64,000 bases of DNA from Beverwykella pulmonaria (taxonomy: Eukaryota; Ascomycota; Dothideomycetes; Pleosporales; Melanommataceae). Every line of letters begins with the position of its first letter. The stretch's first letter is position 1. The position numbers and the translations under genes were made by a program. The notes under the pieces were generated by a model. The model saw nothing but the letters and a program-made list of their open reading frames with translations, was not told the DNA's origin and searched no databases. The stretch lies in contig BCHH01000008.1 in NCBI GenBank assembly GCA_001599595.1, positions 2,637,563 to 2,701,562 on the forward strand. The letters are read 5' to 3'. This document shows, piece after piece, positions 1-12,400 of the stretch.

Positions 1-950
1 CCTCGCCGGACGTATCTCCACATGTACGCGGGAGGGAGTGGCTATTGTATCGGCAGCCCCTCAGAAGAAATGAGGCACCAAAGTTTCATATCATCGTTCC
101 ACCGTTGCGCGCCAACCCCACTGCAGGGGATAAATGGCATCTTTGGGATGGTCGCTACTGGATACAGCTGAAAAACAACGGAGACGAGCCCCTAATAATC
201 CGCCACTTCATGCCAGAAGATATCCTCTCTCTCAACAGGGACGACTCGAAAGCATTAGACGTTGAACCCAGCCGTGTTCCGCCATCCTACTTCATCAAGG
301 CCACTCTCAACCTCATCAAACACAAAGACTTGCGTCGTGACTTCCCTGGCATATACCGGACCAACAAGGATGGCCGCGAGATCCTCGTGGCACTACCTAC
401 TTTCAACGCCACAATCGAGATTCCCACATGGACAACACAAGCACCAACGCGCTGTGACATTCGATACAAGAAAATCGATCTGGGACTTAGATCACCGGAT
501 GAGGTCATCGTGAAAGGCATTTCGAAAACCGACATTGTAAATGAAGCCAGGCAATTGTGGAAGGACGAGGTGGGTACCAGGAGACTCAAATTTGACCTGA
601 AACTCGTTGACCCCGACCCAAGTCCAGGAGCATATAAGAGGGTATACACCACGTCGGATGAGGTTGTAATTGTAAAGGGAAAGAAGAATAAGAAGAGGAG
701 GAAGGTCAGAAAGAGCGTAAGGGTCGAGAGTTCGAACGACCCTCTCGCCGAACATATCTGTCGGACGAACAATTCAACAGATCCAGAATTAGCGAAAGGA
801 ATGTCGAAGGTCTTGAGGCACTCGAAAGCGAAAGAGGTGGAGGTTATGGAGAGTAGGGCGATGTCCGAGGAGGAGAAGGGCGTAGTGAGAAAGATGGACA
901 TGCCCACGAAAGGTCCGCTTAACGAGTGGCGTAAGTGGGTCGAGTATTGA
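1..950 (+). CDS. C-terminal part of a TilS-like tRNA(Ile)-lysidine synthetase homologue (5' end outside window)
   Basis: The reading frame is open from the window edge (first full codon at base 3) to a TGA at 948-950, so the 5' part of the gene is missing. The visible ~315 residues begin with RGREWLLYRQP and contain DKWHLWDGRYWIQL followed by PLIIRHFMPEDI. I associate this arrangement with the C-terminal region of fungal PP-loop proteins annotated as tRNA(Ile)-lysidine synthetases. The ATP-binding SGGxDS loop that would settle the family lies upstream, outside the window. A basic stretch (KGKKNKKRRKVRKSVR) sits in the C-terminal third. If the assignment is right, the protein would modify the anticodon wobble cytidine of a mitochondrial tRNA-Ile. 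The family call rests on remembered resemblance; the open frame itself is secure. Confidence 0.55.
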   Translation, partial: SPDVSPHVRGREWLLYRQPLRRNEAPKFHIIVPPLRANPTAGDKWHLWDGRYWIQLKNNGDEPLIIRHFMPEDILSLNRDDSKALDVEPSRVPPSYFIKATLNLIKHKDLRRDFPGIYRTNKDGREILVALPTFNATIEIPTWTTQAPTRCDIRYKKIDLGLRSPDEVIVKGISKTDIVNEARQLWKDEVGTRRLKFDLKLVDPDPSPGAYKRVYTTSDEVVIVKGKKNKKRRKVRKSVRVESSNDPLAEHICRTNNSTDPELAKGMSKVLRHSKAKEVEVMESRAMSEEEKGVVRKMDMPTKGPLNEWRKWVEY

Positions 951-1806
951 TGACTATGTGAGAGATGATGGAGGAGCAGTGGTTCAACGGCTGCGTGATT
1001 GACAAGGAACGTTCCACACAGTCAACTAAACAGACAGGACAGACGAATCACCTCTTCAAACAATACAATACCCGCCACGTTGTTTGGAGAACAGTATTGT
1101 ACTGCTGGAGAAGACTACTGCATTCTCTAATTAAAGCGAGGTCTCGAACAACCAGGATAATGATGAAGATGTCTAATGCTACATCGTACCACTATGCCTT
1201 CTTCTTCTTTTAATAATGACCAAGTACTACTAAAGGCCATCAATAAGCATGTTCTAAATTCCCAGAGACCAGCTCACACTATTTGGCTGTTGCAAGAATC
1301 TGGGGTGGCAACTCGCATTCTGCTAGAGTGATAAGGAGTGTGATTGTAAATTTCCCTACCGGCTCTCGACAATAAGAATTCAGTCACGACCGAACGCAAA
1401 TTTAAGAGAATCATACGAAAATATTGTGCTATGTATTTCATACCTGTCTAAACTCCCGGTTAACTAATGCTCCGCGTCCTAGACGGTTTCTAACCTCCAG
1501 ACCGATGGGAACACGATGTAGCAACCATACAAAGTTAAGTGAAAGGGGGTATTCCTATGATCAAAGGCGCCCATGCCTACCCATAACCCCGCCCTGTATC
1601 TGAAACTCCGCTTGTGAAGACGAAAATAACAGGGACGTTCCATGATCTTGTTTTTGCTCCCGATATTGCGCCGTCCATGAACCCACTTTTCATTGAATAT
1701 TTTCGTAAATCGTACTACGATGCCTTGAATGCGTGTGCCACCTATTTAGTGCTGGCGAGAAGGAAAAACAGGGGTAAACCAGCCCTACATCTGTCATAAG
1801 AAGAGG
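951..1806. other. Intergenic, convergent 3' regions
   Basis: This stretch lies between the stop of the TilS-like gene on the plus strand and the stop of the RING gene on the minus strand. Open frames of 61-82 codons occur, but none has recognisable domains or good splice partners. I see no gene. Confidence 0.6.
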
Positions 1807-3437
1807 TTACAACTTCGTGTCCTGCCTGGTCGAGTCGCTTAGTCTCCTCAGCGGCGAGTGCAACGTGGCGCTGGCCCCCGATGGCCTGGAACCCATGCTG
1901 GAGCTAGACCCTTGCGTCGCGCTCGAATTAGAGGTTGTGTTACCTCCGGCTCTGCCAGTCGAACTGCCGGCAGAATTTGACGTTCCAGTACGCTGTTGTA
2001 AAGTCGCGCTCACCAGCCAATGCAATTGCATCCGCATTCCGTTGATGGCCGCATTAGTGTGTAGCATCTCATCTTTGACGCGTTGATTCTCGTTGATGAT
2101 CATCATGTTGGTCCGACCTTCGTGTTCCGTCAGAGCATTGGCGATGCGAGTTACCTCGTCTCGGAGCGAGCTATGGAGTGTAAGGAGGTGGTGGACTTGT
2201 GAGTCGAAAGGAGGGGTATGAGACGTATCCTGGCTTGGTGGAACAGGCGGAAATGAAGCTGGCGGTAAGCGGAAGTCTGGCGTGGGGACAAGAGGCGCGG
2301 GCGGAAAGGCATCAGAATTGGCATCCAAGGGATTGGTGACGGGAAAGGACGAGTCGTTGGCGTTGGTCGGATAGAGCATGTTGGTGATGTTGGAGAGGCC
2401 ATCTTCAAGTATGCCAACTTTCCTGGCCAATGGCTCCAAGCGAGCCTCAGTCCTCTCGATGCGGGCTTGCTGGTCCCGGAAATGAGGTGCCATGATTGCC
2501 ATGGAGCAAGCCTTCTCGTGTTCCACGAGGTCCTCCCGCTTGGCCGTGATGGTGCAACCAACAAGCGTGCCCTGACAAGGAACAATAGCCTTGGGGCATA
2601 TGTCTTTGACGTGAGCCTTGACATCAAGACGGAGAAGCTCGACGGAGCAGTGGGGGCACTCGGTGGCTCGGTTCGGACAGGTGGTCCTCTGGTGGTCCTG
2701 TAGGATCACAGTGTTTAGCAATGTCAACAGCGCACCGAAACAACAAGGCCTACCTCAAGATCCTTCTTCATCATGGAAGTGTGACAGTGCTCGCAGCCCA
2801 CAGTGTAGTGCAGACAGCCTTTGTGGAAGTCCTTCTGGGAGACGTGCAGGCGGCAATCGTAGTCCGGGCATTCCACGAGCGTGTACTCGCAGTACAGCAT
2901 GACGTGATCGTGGACGTTGACTCGCTGGTCGATCCAATCGCAGCCCGACTTCGTGTTGGGACACTTGACAACAAGCTCGTCAAGCATCGTCTCGAGGATC
3001 TTGGGGACGGGCAGCGGCTCCCTGGCGGTGTCGACCCTGCCTCGACATGTCGGACACGTCTTCTGGTTGTCCTGCTGGGCGTCCCAGGCGTGGCCCAGAC
3101 ATTCACGGCAGAAGTAGTGCTCGCAGGCGAGCTGGACGGGCTTGTCGAAGGGCGAGTGGCAGATGAGGCAGATGAGGTTGCTGTCGCAGGGGGACAGGTA
3201 CTCGAGCAGGTGGACGTCGGGGGGGAGCTTGGCGATGCGGCTCTTTCGACGCTTCGAAGAGGGTGAGTGGGAGGCTCTGAGCGCTAACGGTGAAGGACTG
3301 CTAGGAGGGCCACCGACCACGAGCAAGTCTGCCGGCCCTGCAGCGACGCTCAGACTCGGGCCCGCGAGACCTGCATTGCTGGAGGCCCGCGAGCTGCGCC
3401 GGTCATTTGGCGGGGGGATGGGTTCGGGCGACGACAT
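1807..3437 (-). CDS. RING finger / TRAF-type zinc finger protein (putative E3 ubiquitin ligase)
   Basis: Two exons, 3437-2754 and 2697-1807, are separated by a 56-nt GT-AG intron in phase 0 and give 524 aa. The N-terminus is Ser/Pro-rich. A C3HC4 RING finger follows at about residues 87-130 (CLICHSPFDKPVQLACEHYF, then CREC and CPTCRG). Cys/His repeats resembling TRAF-type zinc fingers come next (residues ~155-270; CPNTKSGCDW, CEYTLVECPDYDCR, CPNRATECPHC, CQGTLVGCTI). A predicted coiled coil (RIERTEARLEPLARKVGILE) precedes a long Pro/Ser-rich tail. Splicing falls exactly between two zinc-finger repeats, which supports the join. By family knowledge, such proteins act as cytosolic E3 ubiquitin ligases; the substrate is unknown. 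The start at 3437 is the first ATG in an open frame. Confidence 0.88.
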
Positions 3438-4037
3438 GATGAGCGGGCAGGCGAGAGAATTGGCAGGATGGAATGTCTCTGTTCGCGTAGCTGGCCAGCG
3501 AGTGGTGCTGCGGTCAGACTATGGGAACGACGGCGGCGGCGGCGGTAGTGGGAGCGGTGGAGGAGAGGAGCAGACGGGTGAGGTGTGGTCGCTCTGGCCT
3601 TTGGGTAGAGCGACGGGCGGGTTTATATATCAGGCTTTCGCTCAACAGTGGGCGCATGCTCCCCTCTTAGGCAGGGAGTCGGCGTGTAGTGCTGTGTTGT
3701 GCAAATTTCAGACATTGAATGGCATGCGTGGTTGTGGACCTGCTGCGCTGTCGGAGAAGCGTCCGCCCCAGGCACGCATCACGGGATTGGCCTGCGAGAT
3801 GCCTGCGGCGTCGTCACCGCCGAACCAGTCGCCAGGCACTCGTCTTTTGGCGCTCTTCACTCCTGCAACTGTGTATAGCTTGTGTGAATTGTAGATACGT
3901 GCCTGTGCTAGCACCCACCGTTCCTTCTCCATCAACTGCGCTCGCTCTAGCGGCAGCCACTTGGGCTCCCACCTCCCTCCCTCTCTCCTCTCATCCCCTT
4001 CCCCGAACGCCCCCATCTCCATCCCACATCCACGGCC
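3438..4037. promoter_or_regulatory. Shared upstream region of divergent RING and SNARE genes
   Basis: The 600-bp stretch separates two divergently transcribed ATGs (3437 minus, 4038 plus), so it must carry both promoters. It is CT-rich just before the SNARE start. A TTTATATAT tract lies near 3620. No other gene is supported here. Confidence 0.5.
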
Positions 4038-4892
4038 ATGTCCACAACGAACCCTCCACAGCTATTCCTCCTCGCGGACCACATCAAGCTCTCGCTCCTG
4101 GAACGCCAGCGAGCCATCTCTCTTAACCTCTCTCCAAATTCACAGGATGGCCAGATATCGCGATCCCTGGAGTCTCTGCGCTCGGGCATCGAGTCTCTCG
4201 AGTCGCAAGTCGCAGACACAGCAGACGAGTAAGTTTGGTCTCTTCCTATTCACCCAATCCGAACACGGTCCTATCGGCCACACCGCCTGCTAACCACCCT
4301 TAGGGCCATCACATCACAGCTCCCCCGCCTGCGGTCCCAACTCGCCGAACTGACGTCGCAATTCACCACCCACACCACCAGTCCTCCCTCGCCCACCCTT
4401 ACCTCCCCCAACAACCCCTCACTAACCCCCGACTTCGCCGCAGCGCAAAAGAAATCCCGCTCTGTATCCAAATCCGTGCGCTTTACCGATGCCCCTTCCA
4501 GCGACCCGGACCATGACCCCAACCGCGCACAACTCTTCCCCTACCGCGACGACCCGTCCGACTCAGACATCCCCGACCAGTCCGAACTCTCAAACCAGCA
4601 GATCCACGCCTATCACAGCGAGGTGATCCGGGACCAGGATGAACAACTGGATAGACTGGGCCAGAGCATCGGACGGCAGCGGGAGCTAAGCATGCAGATT
4701 GGGGACGAGCTCGAGGGGCAGGTGCTGCTGCTGGATGAGGTGGAGGAGGGCGTTGATCGGCATACGGCGCAGTTTCGACGGGCGAGGGGGAGGTTGGATC
4801 GGTTCTCGAAGAAGGCCAAGGAGAATTGGAGTTTGACGATTATTGTAGTGTTGATTGTGATTCTGGTGCTGTTGATTGTGCTTACGAAATGA
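4038..4892 (+). CDS. Syntaxin-8/Syn8-type Qc-SNARE
   Basis: Exons 4038-4228 and 4304-4892 flank a 75-nt intron (GTAAGT...CTAAC...TTAG, phase 2) and encode 259 aa. The N-terminal half is a short helical region followed by a Pro/Ser/Thr linker. A SNARE coiled-coil domain follows at about residues 165-228 (starting YHSEVIRDQDEQLDRLGQSI), with a candidate central-layer Gln in the DELEGQVLLLDEV stretch. The protein ends in a single C-terminal membrane anchor (LTIIVVLIVILVLLIVLTK). This tail-anchored layout is standard for SNAREs of the endosomal/vacuolar fusion machinery. Assignment to the Syn8 subgroup is from general resemblance; the SNARE class is clear. Confidence 0.85.
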
Positions 4893-5398
4893 GTGGAGAG
4901 AGGAGATGGGATGGGAGGAGCATGGGCGAGATATCAAAGCATTCATGGCGTTTTTTGGGGTTTTTTTTTGGAGGCGTGTATGTTATGGATTCCACTTTTG
5001 TCTCGAGTCTTCGGACTTCTGGACCTCAACACCGTGGGCTTCTTGATGCGGAAGCCCCATCCGTGAGATCTTCTCTTATTTATGTACAGTTTCAATGTCA
5101 TATTTCTTATACATTAATCCGCTTCGTCGTAACACTTTGAGGTTGTCCAGATGGAAACATCTCGGAAACATCGAGTGCTTGAGCAATTGATATGTACGAA
5201 TAAATCCATTGTTCAAAGCATTGCAGTCGACTGAAGAAATGCTGCCAGGCGTTCTACACCCCTCTCATGTCTACCCCAGTAACACCATATGCCGTTCACC
5301 CACCCATCTTACCCCGTATTATACCATACCACTTCAGTCACTCCTGTCCCATTCAGCCCATGCCAAATCAAAGCACTTGCCAGAAACTCGCCGCACTA
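4893..5398. other. Convergent 3' flanks of SNARE and het-c genes
   Basis: This 506-bp stretch between two stop codons on opposite strands probably contains both polyadenylation regions. I see no gene. Confidence 0.5.
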
Positions 5399-8266
5399 CT
5401 ACCAACTCGTCCCACCATCCTCCCACTTCTTCCCCCCACCCTGCTGCTGCGGCGGCGGCTGGTTATACCCATCGTAGCCACCCTGATACCCTCCCTGTTG
5501 AGGCGGCGGCGGCTGCTGTCCATAACCCCCCTCATACCCTCCCTGAGGCTGCTGATACGGCTCTCCTCCCACACCACCTTGATAATTCTCATACCCCTGC
5601 TGGTACGCCGTCGGCACAGTGTAACTCGGATCTGAGCCCGCGCCCCCAGCAAATTGTCCGTGTCCGCCCCAGACATCAGAGGCCGGTGCTGCGCTGTACG
5701 TAGGGGCTTGATAATGGGCGTATTGCTCGGGCGGATTATACGGTTCTGTGGACCCACCGCCTGCGTAGGCGGATTGGTATGGCTGGAAGTTACCCCAGGG
5801 TTGTGGGGATGGGGGCGCCTGGTACGGGTCGCCGCCGGTAGAGGGGGGGAAATCGTCATCTAAGTCACGCTTTCCAAAGGCACCGAAACCGGAGATCTTG
5901 TTGCCCAGGCCTCCTGGAAGCGTGCCCGCAAAGTTGCCCAAAAGACCGCCAGAGCCGCCGCTGGAAGGAGGTTGCGAGTGTCCGTATCCGCTGCTGGAGC
6001 CGTAACCGCCATGTGCATGTCCTCCCTGAAAAGATTGAGCTCCTGCGGCGCCGTGGCCAGCCGCGCCGTGCGAATGGTCGTTGTGTCCACTGTGGTTCTT
6101 GCCCGCACGGACAGATGTAGAGCTGAGTAAATCGTTCAGGTCATGGCCGTGGTATCGGTCAGCCCAGGTTTTGACGGCTTCAAACATGTTCCTGTGGACT
6201 TCGTTGCGGGGGTCGCGAATCGCCGGGTGGTGGAACACGCTCATACAGTCGTTGAGGACTTGATCTACGGGGACATCGGGGTGATCCCAGGCATACACTA
6301 CACGCGGAGCAACGTACTGCAGGATTACGGTTGCTACCTGGCCTGCGGGTTCATTGAGAATGTTACTGAAGTGATCTTTTGAGAGCATGCTGTGCGTTGG
6401 GTCAGTGCTGTGCGGGTTCGTCCAGACTTCGAATTGATGTTTGGCGGCGGATTCGACGACGGCAGAGGACCCTTCTTTGAGCTGCTGTGACACAGCGTTG
6501 ATGACGGGCATGATGAAGGGAGCGAGCAGGGAAAGCACGAAGAGTGTCACACGCTCGGTGATAGTCTCGATGAGCTTTTCTAGTCCTGGAATCTTTGAAA
6601 TGATCGCGCTAATGGACTTGACCACTTTGTCCCGGAATTCGAGGATTGGGTAGATTCGTGGGATGATGGTTGAGGGGTCTATGTTCGTTCCTGGTATATC
6701 TGGGCCAGGAGGTCCGCCAACGGAGCCTGGAGGTGCACTAAAGGTCATGGGCTGTTGAGATTGTTGGCCGGGGCCGCCAGCGCGAGAACCGGTGTAGTCA
6801 TCCCAGCCTCCTCCTCCACCTCCACCTCGATGTCCATGGTTTGCAGCCGCCTGAGCATCTGAAGAAGCTTGTAGAGCCTGCGCTTCCTGAATGAGGCTAC
6901 CGGTTCCAGGGACCTTGCTAAGCACGTCAGTGAGCGCAGAACAGGCACTGCTTCCACCACCACCGCCTTTCGTTCCCGTCACGGCGTCTGCGAGAGCAGT
7001 GTTGACCTCGTCGATCTCAGACTGGGTGAAGTGGTCGGTTGCCTCTCCCAACACTGAGTGGAAGAAATCGACCCCTCCAAAAGTTCCAGTAACAAGCGGA
7101 TACACATGTTTCCCGCGAATGTTAATCTGGGTCTGGACCCCGGTATGGGGGAACACATTGCTGAAGCCCATTTCGCGGAGCACGAGTTCAGTGTAGTTAG
7201 TGTGCGCTCCAAAGTCTTCCAAACAATGCAGCCCTTGGCCCAGACATCGAAGAGCTTCGGAAAGATCCTCGTCACGTCCATTTTGACCCGAGGGACCATG
7301 CGTGTACAAACGTCCGAAATGTATGGCTCGCGCGAAGGAGTACTTCACATAGCCGGCTGATGTAGCCCATCCTCCGCGCTCGTTGGCGATGTAGTTCTTC
7401 ATGCCTGGAGACCATCAACTACTGCATAGGTATATTATCGCAGACCTGGGGAATTCCGCCTACCAGTGTCAAGATCAATGTCCAATTCGGCTTGCGAGAC
7501 AGGGCCACGTAGTCGAGGATCGAACTTGCGGGCGTCGACATTGTCGGCATAATCTTTCTACATCTGCTATGAGTACTCGATAGGAGATAAACAGTACAAC
7601 ATTTAACTTACAGGATTATCTACCCCCAAAATTAGTATGAGTAAAGCTTGGAAGACTAAAACTGCTTACCAATATGTTCTTCAGGTCTGTAAACACCAAG
7701 TCTATCCGAAGTGACCTCAAACTCGCCCGTGGCATAACCAAATGACATGAAGGACAGGATCCAGACGAGGACGCGTATTGTTTCAGCCTTGGCGGAGGTT
7801 AGGACTCGGATATGCGGCGCATGAGGAGGAAACTTACTTGAACCTTTGCCAAGGTCGCAGTGTCGACGGCCTTTCGTTTTCAGCGCGGTCCCTCTCTGGT
7901 TATGGAGTCATTCCTTACCTGGCTGTAGTCGCGAAGCCAGTTGCCAAAGTAAACGCGCTGGCCACAAGGGTCAGCTTGGGGACCTTGAAAGGCAAAGGGA
8001 GGTATCGATCACCTTGATCATTCTCGAGTTCCACTTGTGACCTCGCAGACAGGCAACGGTCGCGAGCATATCCTCGATGTCTCCATGCCTCCAATTTTTA
8101 CCTGCCCCGCGTCAGTTTCACATACAACAACAATACGCAGTTCGTACTTACCCTCGACCTTTGAGATACTCGCAATGTTACCCGCGCCAAACGCCGCCGC
8201 TTTGCCAGGCAAAAGCACAAGCGCGACGATGGCGACGAGCAGGAAGTATTTCGCTGATACAGCCAT
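5399..8266 (-). CDS. het-c: Heterokaryon incompatibility protein HET-C
   Basis: Eight exons give 833 aa: 8266-8152, 8101-8013, 7957-7919, 7870-7838, 7787-7670, 7619-7612, 7557-7464 and 7404-5399. All introns are GT-AG and all phases agree. Exon 1 encodes a signal-peptide-like segment (YFLLVAIVALVLLPGKAAAF) followed by GAGNIASISKVEG, typical of HET-C. The conserved N-terminal HET-C domain continues through NWRHGDIEDMLATVACLRGH, RVYFGNWLRDYSQ, the HIDNPKDYADN segment and GWATSAGYVKYSFARAIHFG to about residue 420. The C-terminal ~250 residues are Gly/Gln/Tyr/Pro-rich low complexity, as in the family. In Neurospora, het-c alleles trigger vegetative incompatibility together with the HET-domain gene pin-c. 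No HET-domain gene is adjacent here; the nearest is at 44.6 kb. Exon 6 is only 8 nt long. Confidence 0.95.
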
Positions 8267-9434
8267 ATTGCTTGCAGCGAGCGAAGGTGAGAAAGTGGGG
8301 TGTTTGAACGACGAAGCTGGCGAGCGAATCTGTACGAAGAAGCTGCCCTTGTCAAATTGGTCATTCGTTGATGACGTTAGGTGGGTAGGTGGCGCAGAAC
8401 GGCTGTGTGGCTATGTGGCGTCACGACAACCCCTGCCGGACGACCCATGCTGTGAATGCGGAAATGGAGCAAGCAGCCATTATTCCTTACTTGAAGCTGA
8501 ACTTTTAGTTTGATTGTCCTATCTCGATAGCCTCTCTGATACTGCAAGATGCCGGAAAGAGTTACATTGTGAGGCGGTGCTGTCACATGAAGCTTACCCC
8601 GCCACGATGTACCCCTCCATCAGCGCCCGAGGTGGGATGAACCGCGCTCTTGCGGACCATCACTGCGGTCTGGCAGAAGGGCAAATGTATCACTGTAGCT
8701 CATAGATTTGTGTTGCAGCTACCAAGAGGTAGTGGAGGCAAGAATTCAACGAGTCTGTGGCTTTCCATCATGTTTGAGCGTGTTCAGGGGGTGAGTACGA
8801 CCAGATGGGGTTAGATCAGACAAATCACACACTCTCTCAAAGCTGTTCTTCTGCTCAACTCACCACTGTCGACAAGGAGCGACTATTTCGCCTGTAATAG
8901 AGTAATAGACAAACGGTGACAAGAACAGGAGACTCGGTTGAGCCTGCTCTGCTCGACGAGGCTGTACAAGGAGCTAGTGGTTCAGCTGAATCGGCTGAGT
9001 GCTTTGCTTGGCATTTAGCTTGACCTCAATCATAGGAGGGTAGCTCTAGGCGGCCGCTTGCTGCTTTACAGCGTCTAAGCCTTCATATGAGAGCTCCTCC
9101 AAGCTCGGATGATCTCCTTCCACCATCACACTGATTCTCCTCATCTTCACTCTTCTCACGCAAAGCTTCATACTTGACTCCGCTAATCCAAGAAACAACA
9201 CCGGGCCAGGTGTCGGTGGCAGTTGTGGTCCGAAGACGAGATCGGCTCCCCGAGATACACGACAAGATCATCATTCGAGCAGAGCTAACCCTCTGTTTCC
9301 TTATTCCTCTCCACATCTCAGCGCATCGTGATATCGTATTTGGAATTTGAGAGCCAGCAGAGTACGACGTTGGCCGCTTCGTTCGGTAGGCTACAGTCTC
9401 AGCACGCTGCTCTTATATTTCCCTTTTCCACGCC
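8267..9434. promoter_or_regulatory. Divergent promoter region between het-c and ankyrin-repeat gene
   Basis: About 1.17 kb lies between two start codons facing away from each other. Short open frames occur on both strands without recognisable content. Both promoters must lie here. A TCTTATATTT tract just upstream of the ankyrin ATG (~9411-9420) is TATA-like. Confidence 0.5.
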
Positions 9435-12400
9435 ATGGCCCCCGCCTTGTTTGTCGAAGGAGACCCTGCCATTGAGCGTCTTCATGGCAATTCCACGAAC
9501 ATTTGGAGAAATCCTTTAGAAGCTGAGCCATCTCATCAACACCCAACAAGGCTGAGCGACATCGGCGAAGAGGAAGAAAGAGAGAAAGACGATGCCAGTT
9601 CAACTGGATCATGGGAAGCTGTATCTGAATCCGGCAGCGAGAAGCTCGACGACGCGTCAGGATATTGTACGGCGGATGAGACGAGACTCCCGTTTAGACG
9701 GGATTACACACAGTTCTACAGAGCCGCTGCACGTGGAGATATTGATATCCTCAATGAGAAGTTGGATGCAGGCGTGATTGTGGACCAAGAGACGTCTATA
9801 GGCTACACTGCGCTTGGTAAGTTGTTCTGGGATACTGCCTGGATGCCATATGCAACCATAATAACATTACTACCACCCCCTTCTTCGTGAAGAAGTATGC
9901 TGATATCTTCTCCCTGATTCTAGTCATCGCCATTTCAGAAATGCAAGTCGATGCCGTGAAGCTACTCCTCGGAAGAGGGGCCGACGTCCACCACCGCGTC
10001 AACGAAATGCCCCCCCTAGCCCACGCCGCCTCACGTTCCGAACACGGACCCGAACTCATCCAACTACTCTTAGATCACGGCGCAAATCTGAACACTGTAT
10101 CCAGGCCCGACTCCAGAAATGTTCTGCACTGTGCAGCGGCTATCGGCACTGCCGAGACCATCGAGCTGCTGGTTGCTAAGGGAATGGATCTGGAGAAGAG
10201 GTGTCAGAGAGGCTGTACGCCTCTTCTTGTCGCCGCCAGAGCGGGAAATATAGACAACGCGAAGGTCTTGTTGAAACTTGGTGCTAAGCTCCATGTTGTG
10301 AGTGAGAATGGTGGTGGGCCACTCATTTGGTCGAGCTGCTGGGAGAATGTAGAAGCTGTGAAGTTCTGGCTGGACCAAGGCGTTGATATAAATGCCAGAG
10401 ATTGCTACGGTCAAAGTAAGTCCAAATATTTCTCTTGGACATGCCCCGCCCCCAATCACCCATCTTCTTCCCGCAGATTGAACTCGCATCCTCTACGCTG
10501 AGACCATCACTGACCCAAAGAAGCATCATTGTTCCTCGCCTGCCATTATGGCTCTCTCGAGACAGTCAACGAACTCCTCGAAAATGGCGCCGACCCCTCC
10601 ATCCCGAGTACCAAACCCGACATCTCGCCCCTAATAGCTGCTGTCACTTCCGACCACGCCGGAATTGTCAAAGCGCTGGCTGCTCACGCCTGCGATCTTT
10701 ACCGCAAGAACAAAGCAGGCGAAACTGCTCTCGATGTTGCCATCATTGAACGGCGACTGAACGCCTTACCAGCGCTTTTAGAACTGATGGGCGGAGAGGC
10801 ATATCCTAAAGATAGCCCAGCGCTCCAGATTGCTCTGGCCAGCGGCCACAGAATGGTTAAATCGATCATGACTACCCTGTCTCTTGTATGGCCTTCTATT
10901 AGTCAAACAATACCCAGTGGACATGACTGGATCAAATGGGTTCTGGATGCAGGTGGAAATCTTGTGAAGCAGAGGGCGGCGTTCAAGATGCTGCATGTTG
11001 CGCTTGAAGAACAGGATGTAAGTTCTGCTCGCATGGACTCATGTTTCATCTCCAAAGTTCCGAGATTCTTGTGACTAATTATTCACAGATTGAAATGGTA
11101 AAGACCCTAGTCAAAGAAGGTTGTGACATTAACGTCTGCCTGGAATCCGGTCACACACCCCTTTCTTTCGCCGTCGGCCATCGCAACCTCGAGCTCATTC
11201 AAACTCTTCTGGACAACGGAGTGGACCCCAATATGAAACCAGCTAACAGAGGGAGCTACACTCCACTCGACGACGCCATCTTCGATATGGAGCATGGTGC
11301 GGACACCGAAGTCGTCAATCTCCTCCTCGAAACTGGACGCTGCCGCATCAATCATGGGAAAAATCCTGCAAACACAGCTTTCTCCCACGTCCTAAGTAAG
11401 GCAGTATTAGAGTGGCCTCAAGGACTCTGGACAGATCTCGCTATTCGCATGCTTGAGTCTATCTCGGACGTCAATAACGACAAGTGCGCCGTTGGCTGCA
11501 GTCTACTCCATATAGCTACACTCCGAAAGAGCGAACAGTTTATCGACCTCCTGCTTGCAAAAGGCGCAGATCTGGAGGCAAAAGATGAGCTTGGTGTTAC
11601 CCCTCTTATTATGGCATGCCAGCACGCTCCAAAGATGATACCTTTCCTCCTCGAAAGAGGTGCGAATATCAACGCAAAGTACAAAGCCAACGCCGGGGTC
11701 CTGGCTGCGGCCGCCTCACATGGAAACGTGGAGTCTCTGGTAGAATTAATCATCAATTTTGGGATGGACATCGAGGTTGAGACTGAGCAGGGATACACAC
11801 CGCTTGCTTGTGCGTTGACATGGGCTCAGGAGGAAGCAGCGCTGTACCTTATGTCTAGGGGCGCAAATGTGCATTGGAAGACACAACCCCGAAACCAGAC
11901 AGCTCTGCATTTTGCGGCAAAGTATAAATTAGAGGGTATCATGGAGGAACTGCTGAAGAAGGGCATGGATGTCAATGCCCGAGATAGCGAAGGGTGGACA
12001 CCGCTGCACGAGGTATGCTCATCCCCCTTTTCATGAACCAATGAGTGCCCTGTTAACCTACCCCTCTAGGCATGCGCCGTCGACAGCCCCCACCTCATCC
12101 GCATCCTCCTTGATGCAGGCGCAGACATCGAAGCCGAACTCCCAAACAAAGACCGGCCCCTGCACGTAGCCCTTATCAACGAGCAACAGTCCGTTGCGCA
12201 CTTGCTCATTACACGTGGCGCCTCACTCACCGCCCGCGCCTCCAAATTCCGCACTCCATTGCACATCTGCGCAGAATACGACCTCCCCTTCGCCGCCACC
12301 CTCCTCCTCGAACGTGGTGCCTCCACCGAAGACGTCGACGAAGAGACATGGACTCCTTTATGCTGCTGCGGCTCTCGATTTGCCGCTTTCCTCATCGACC

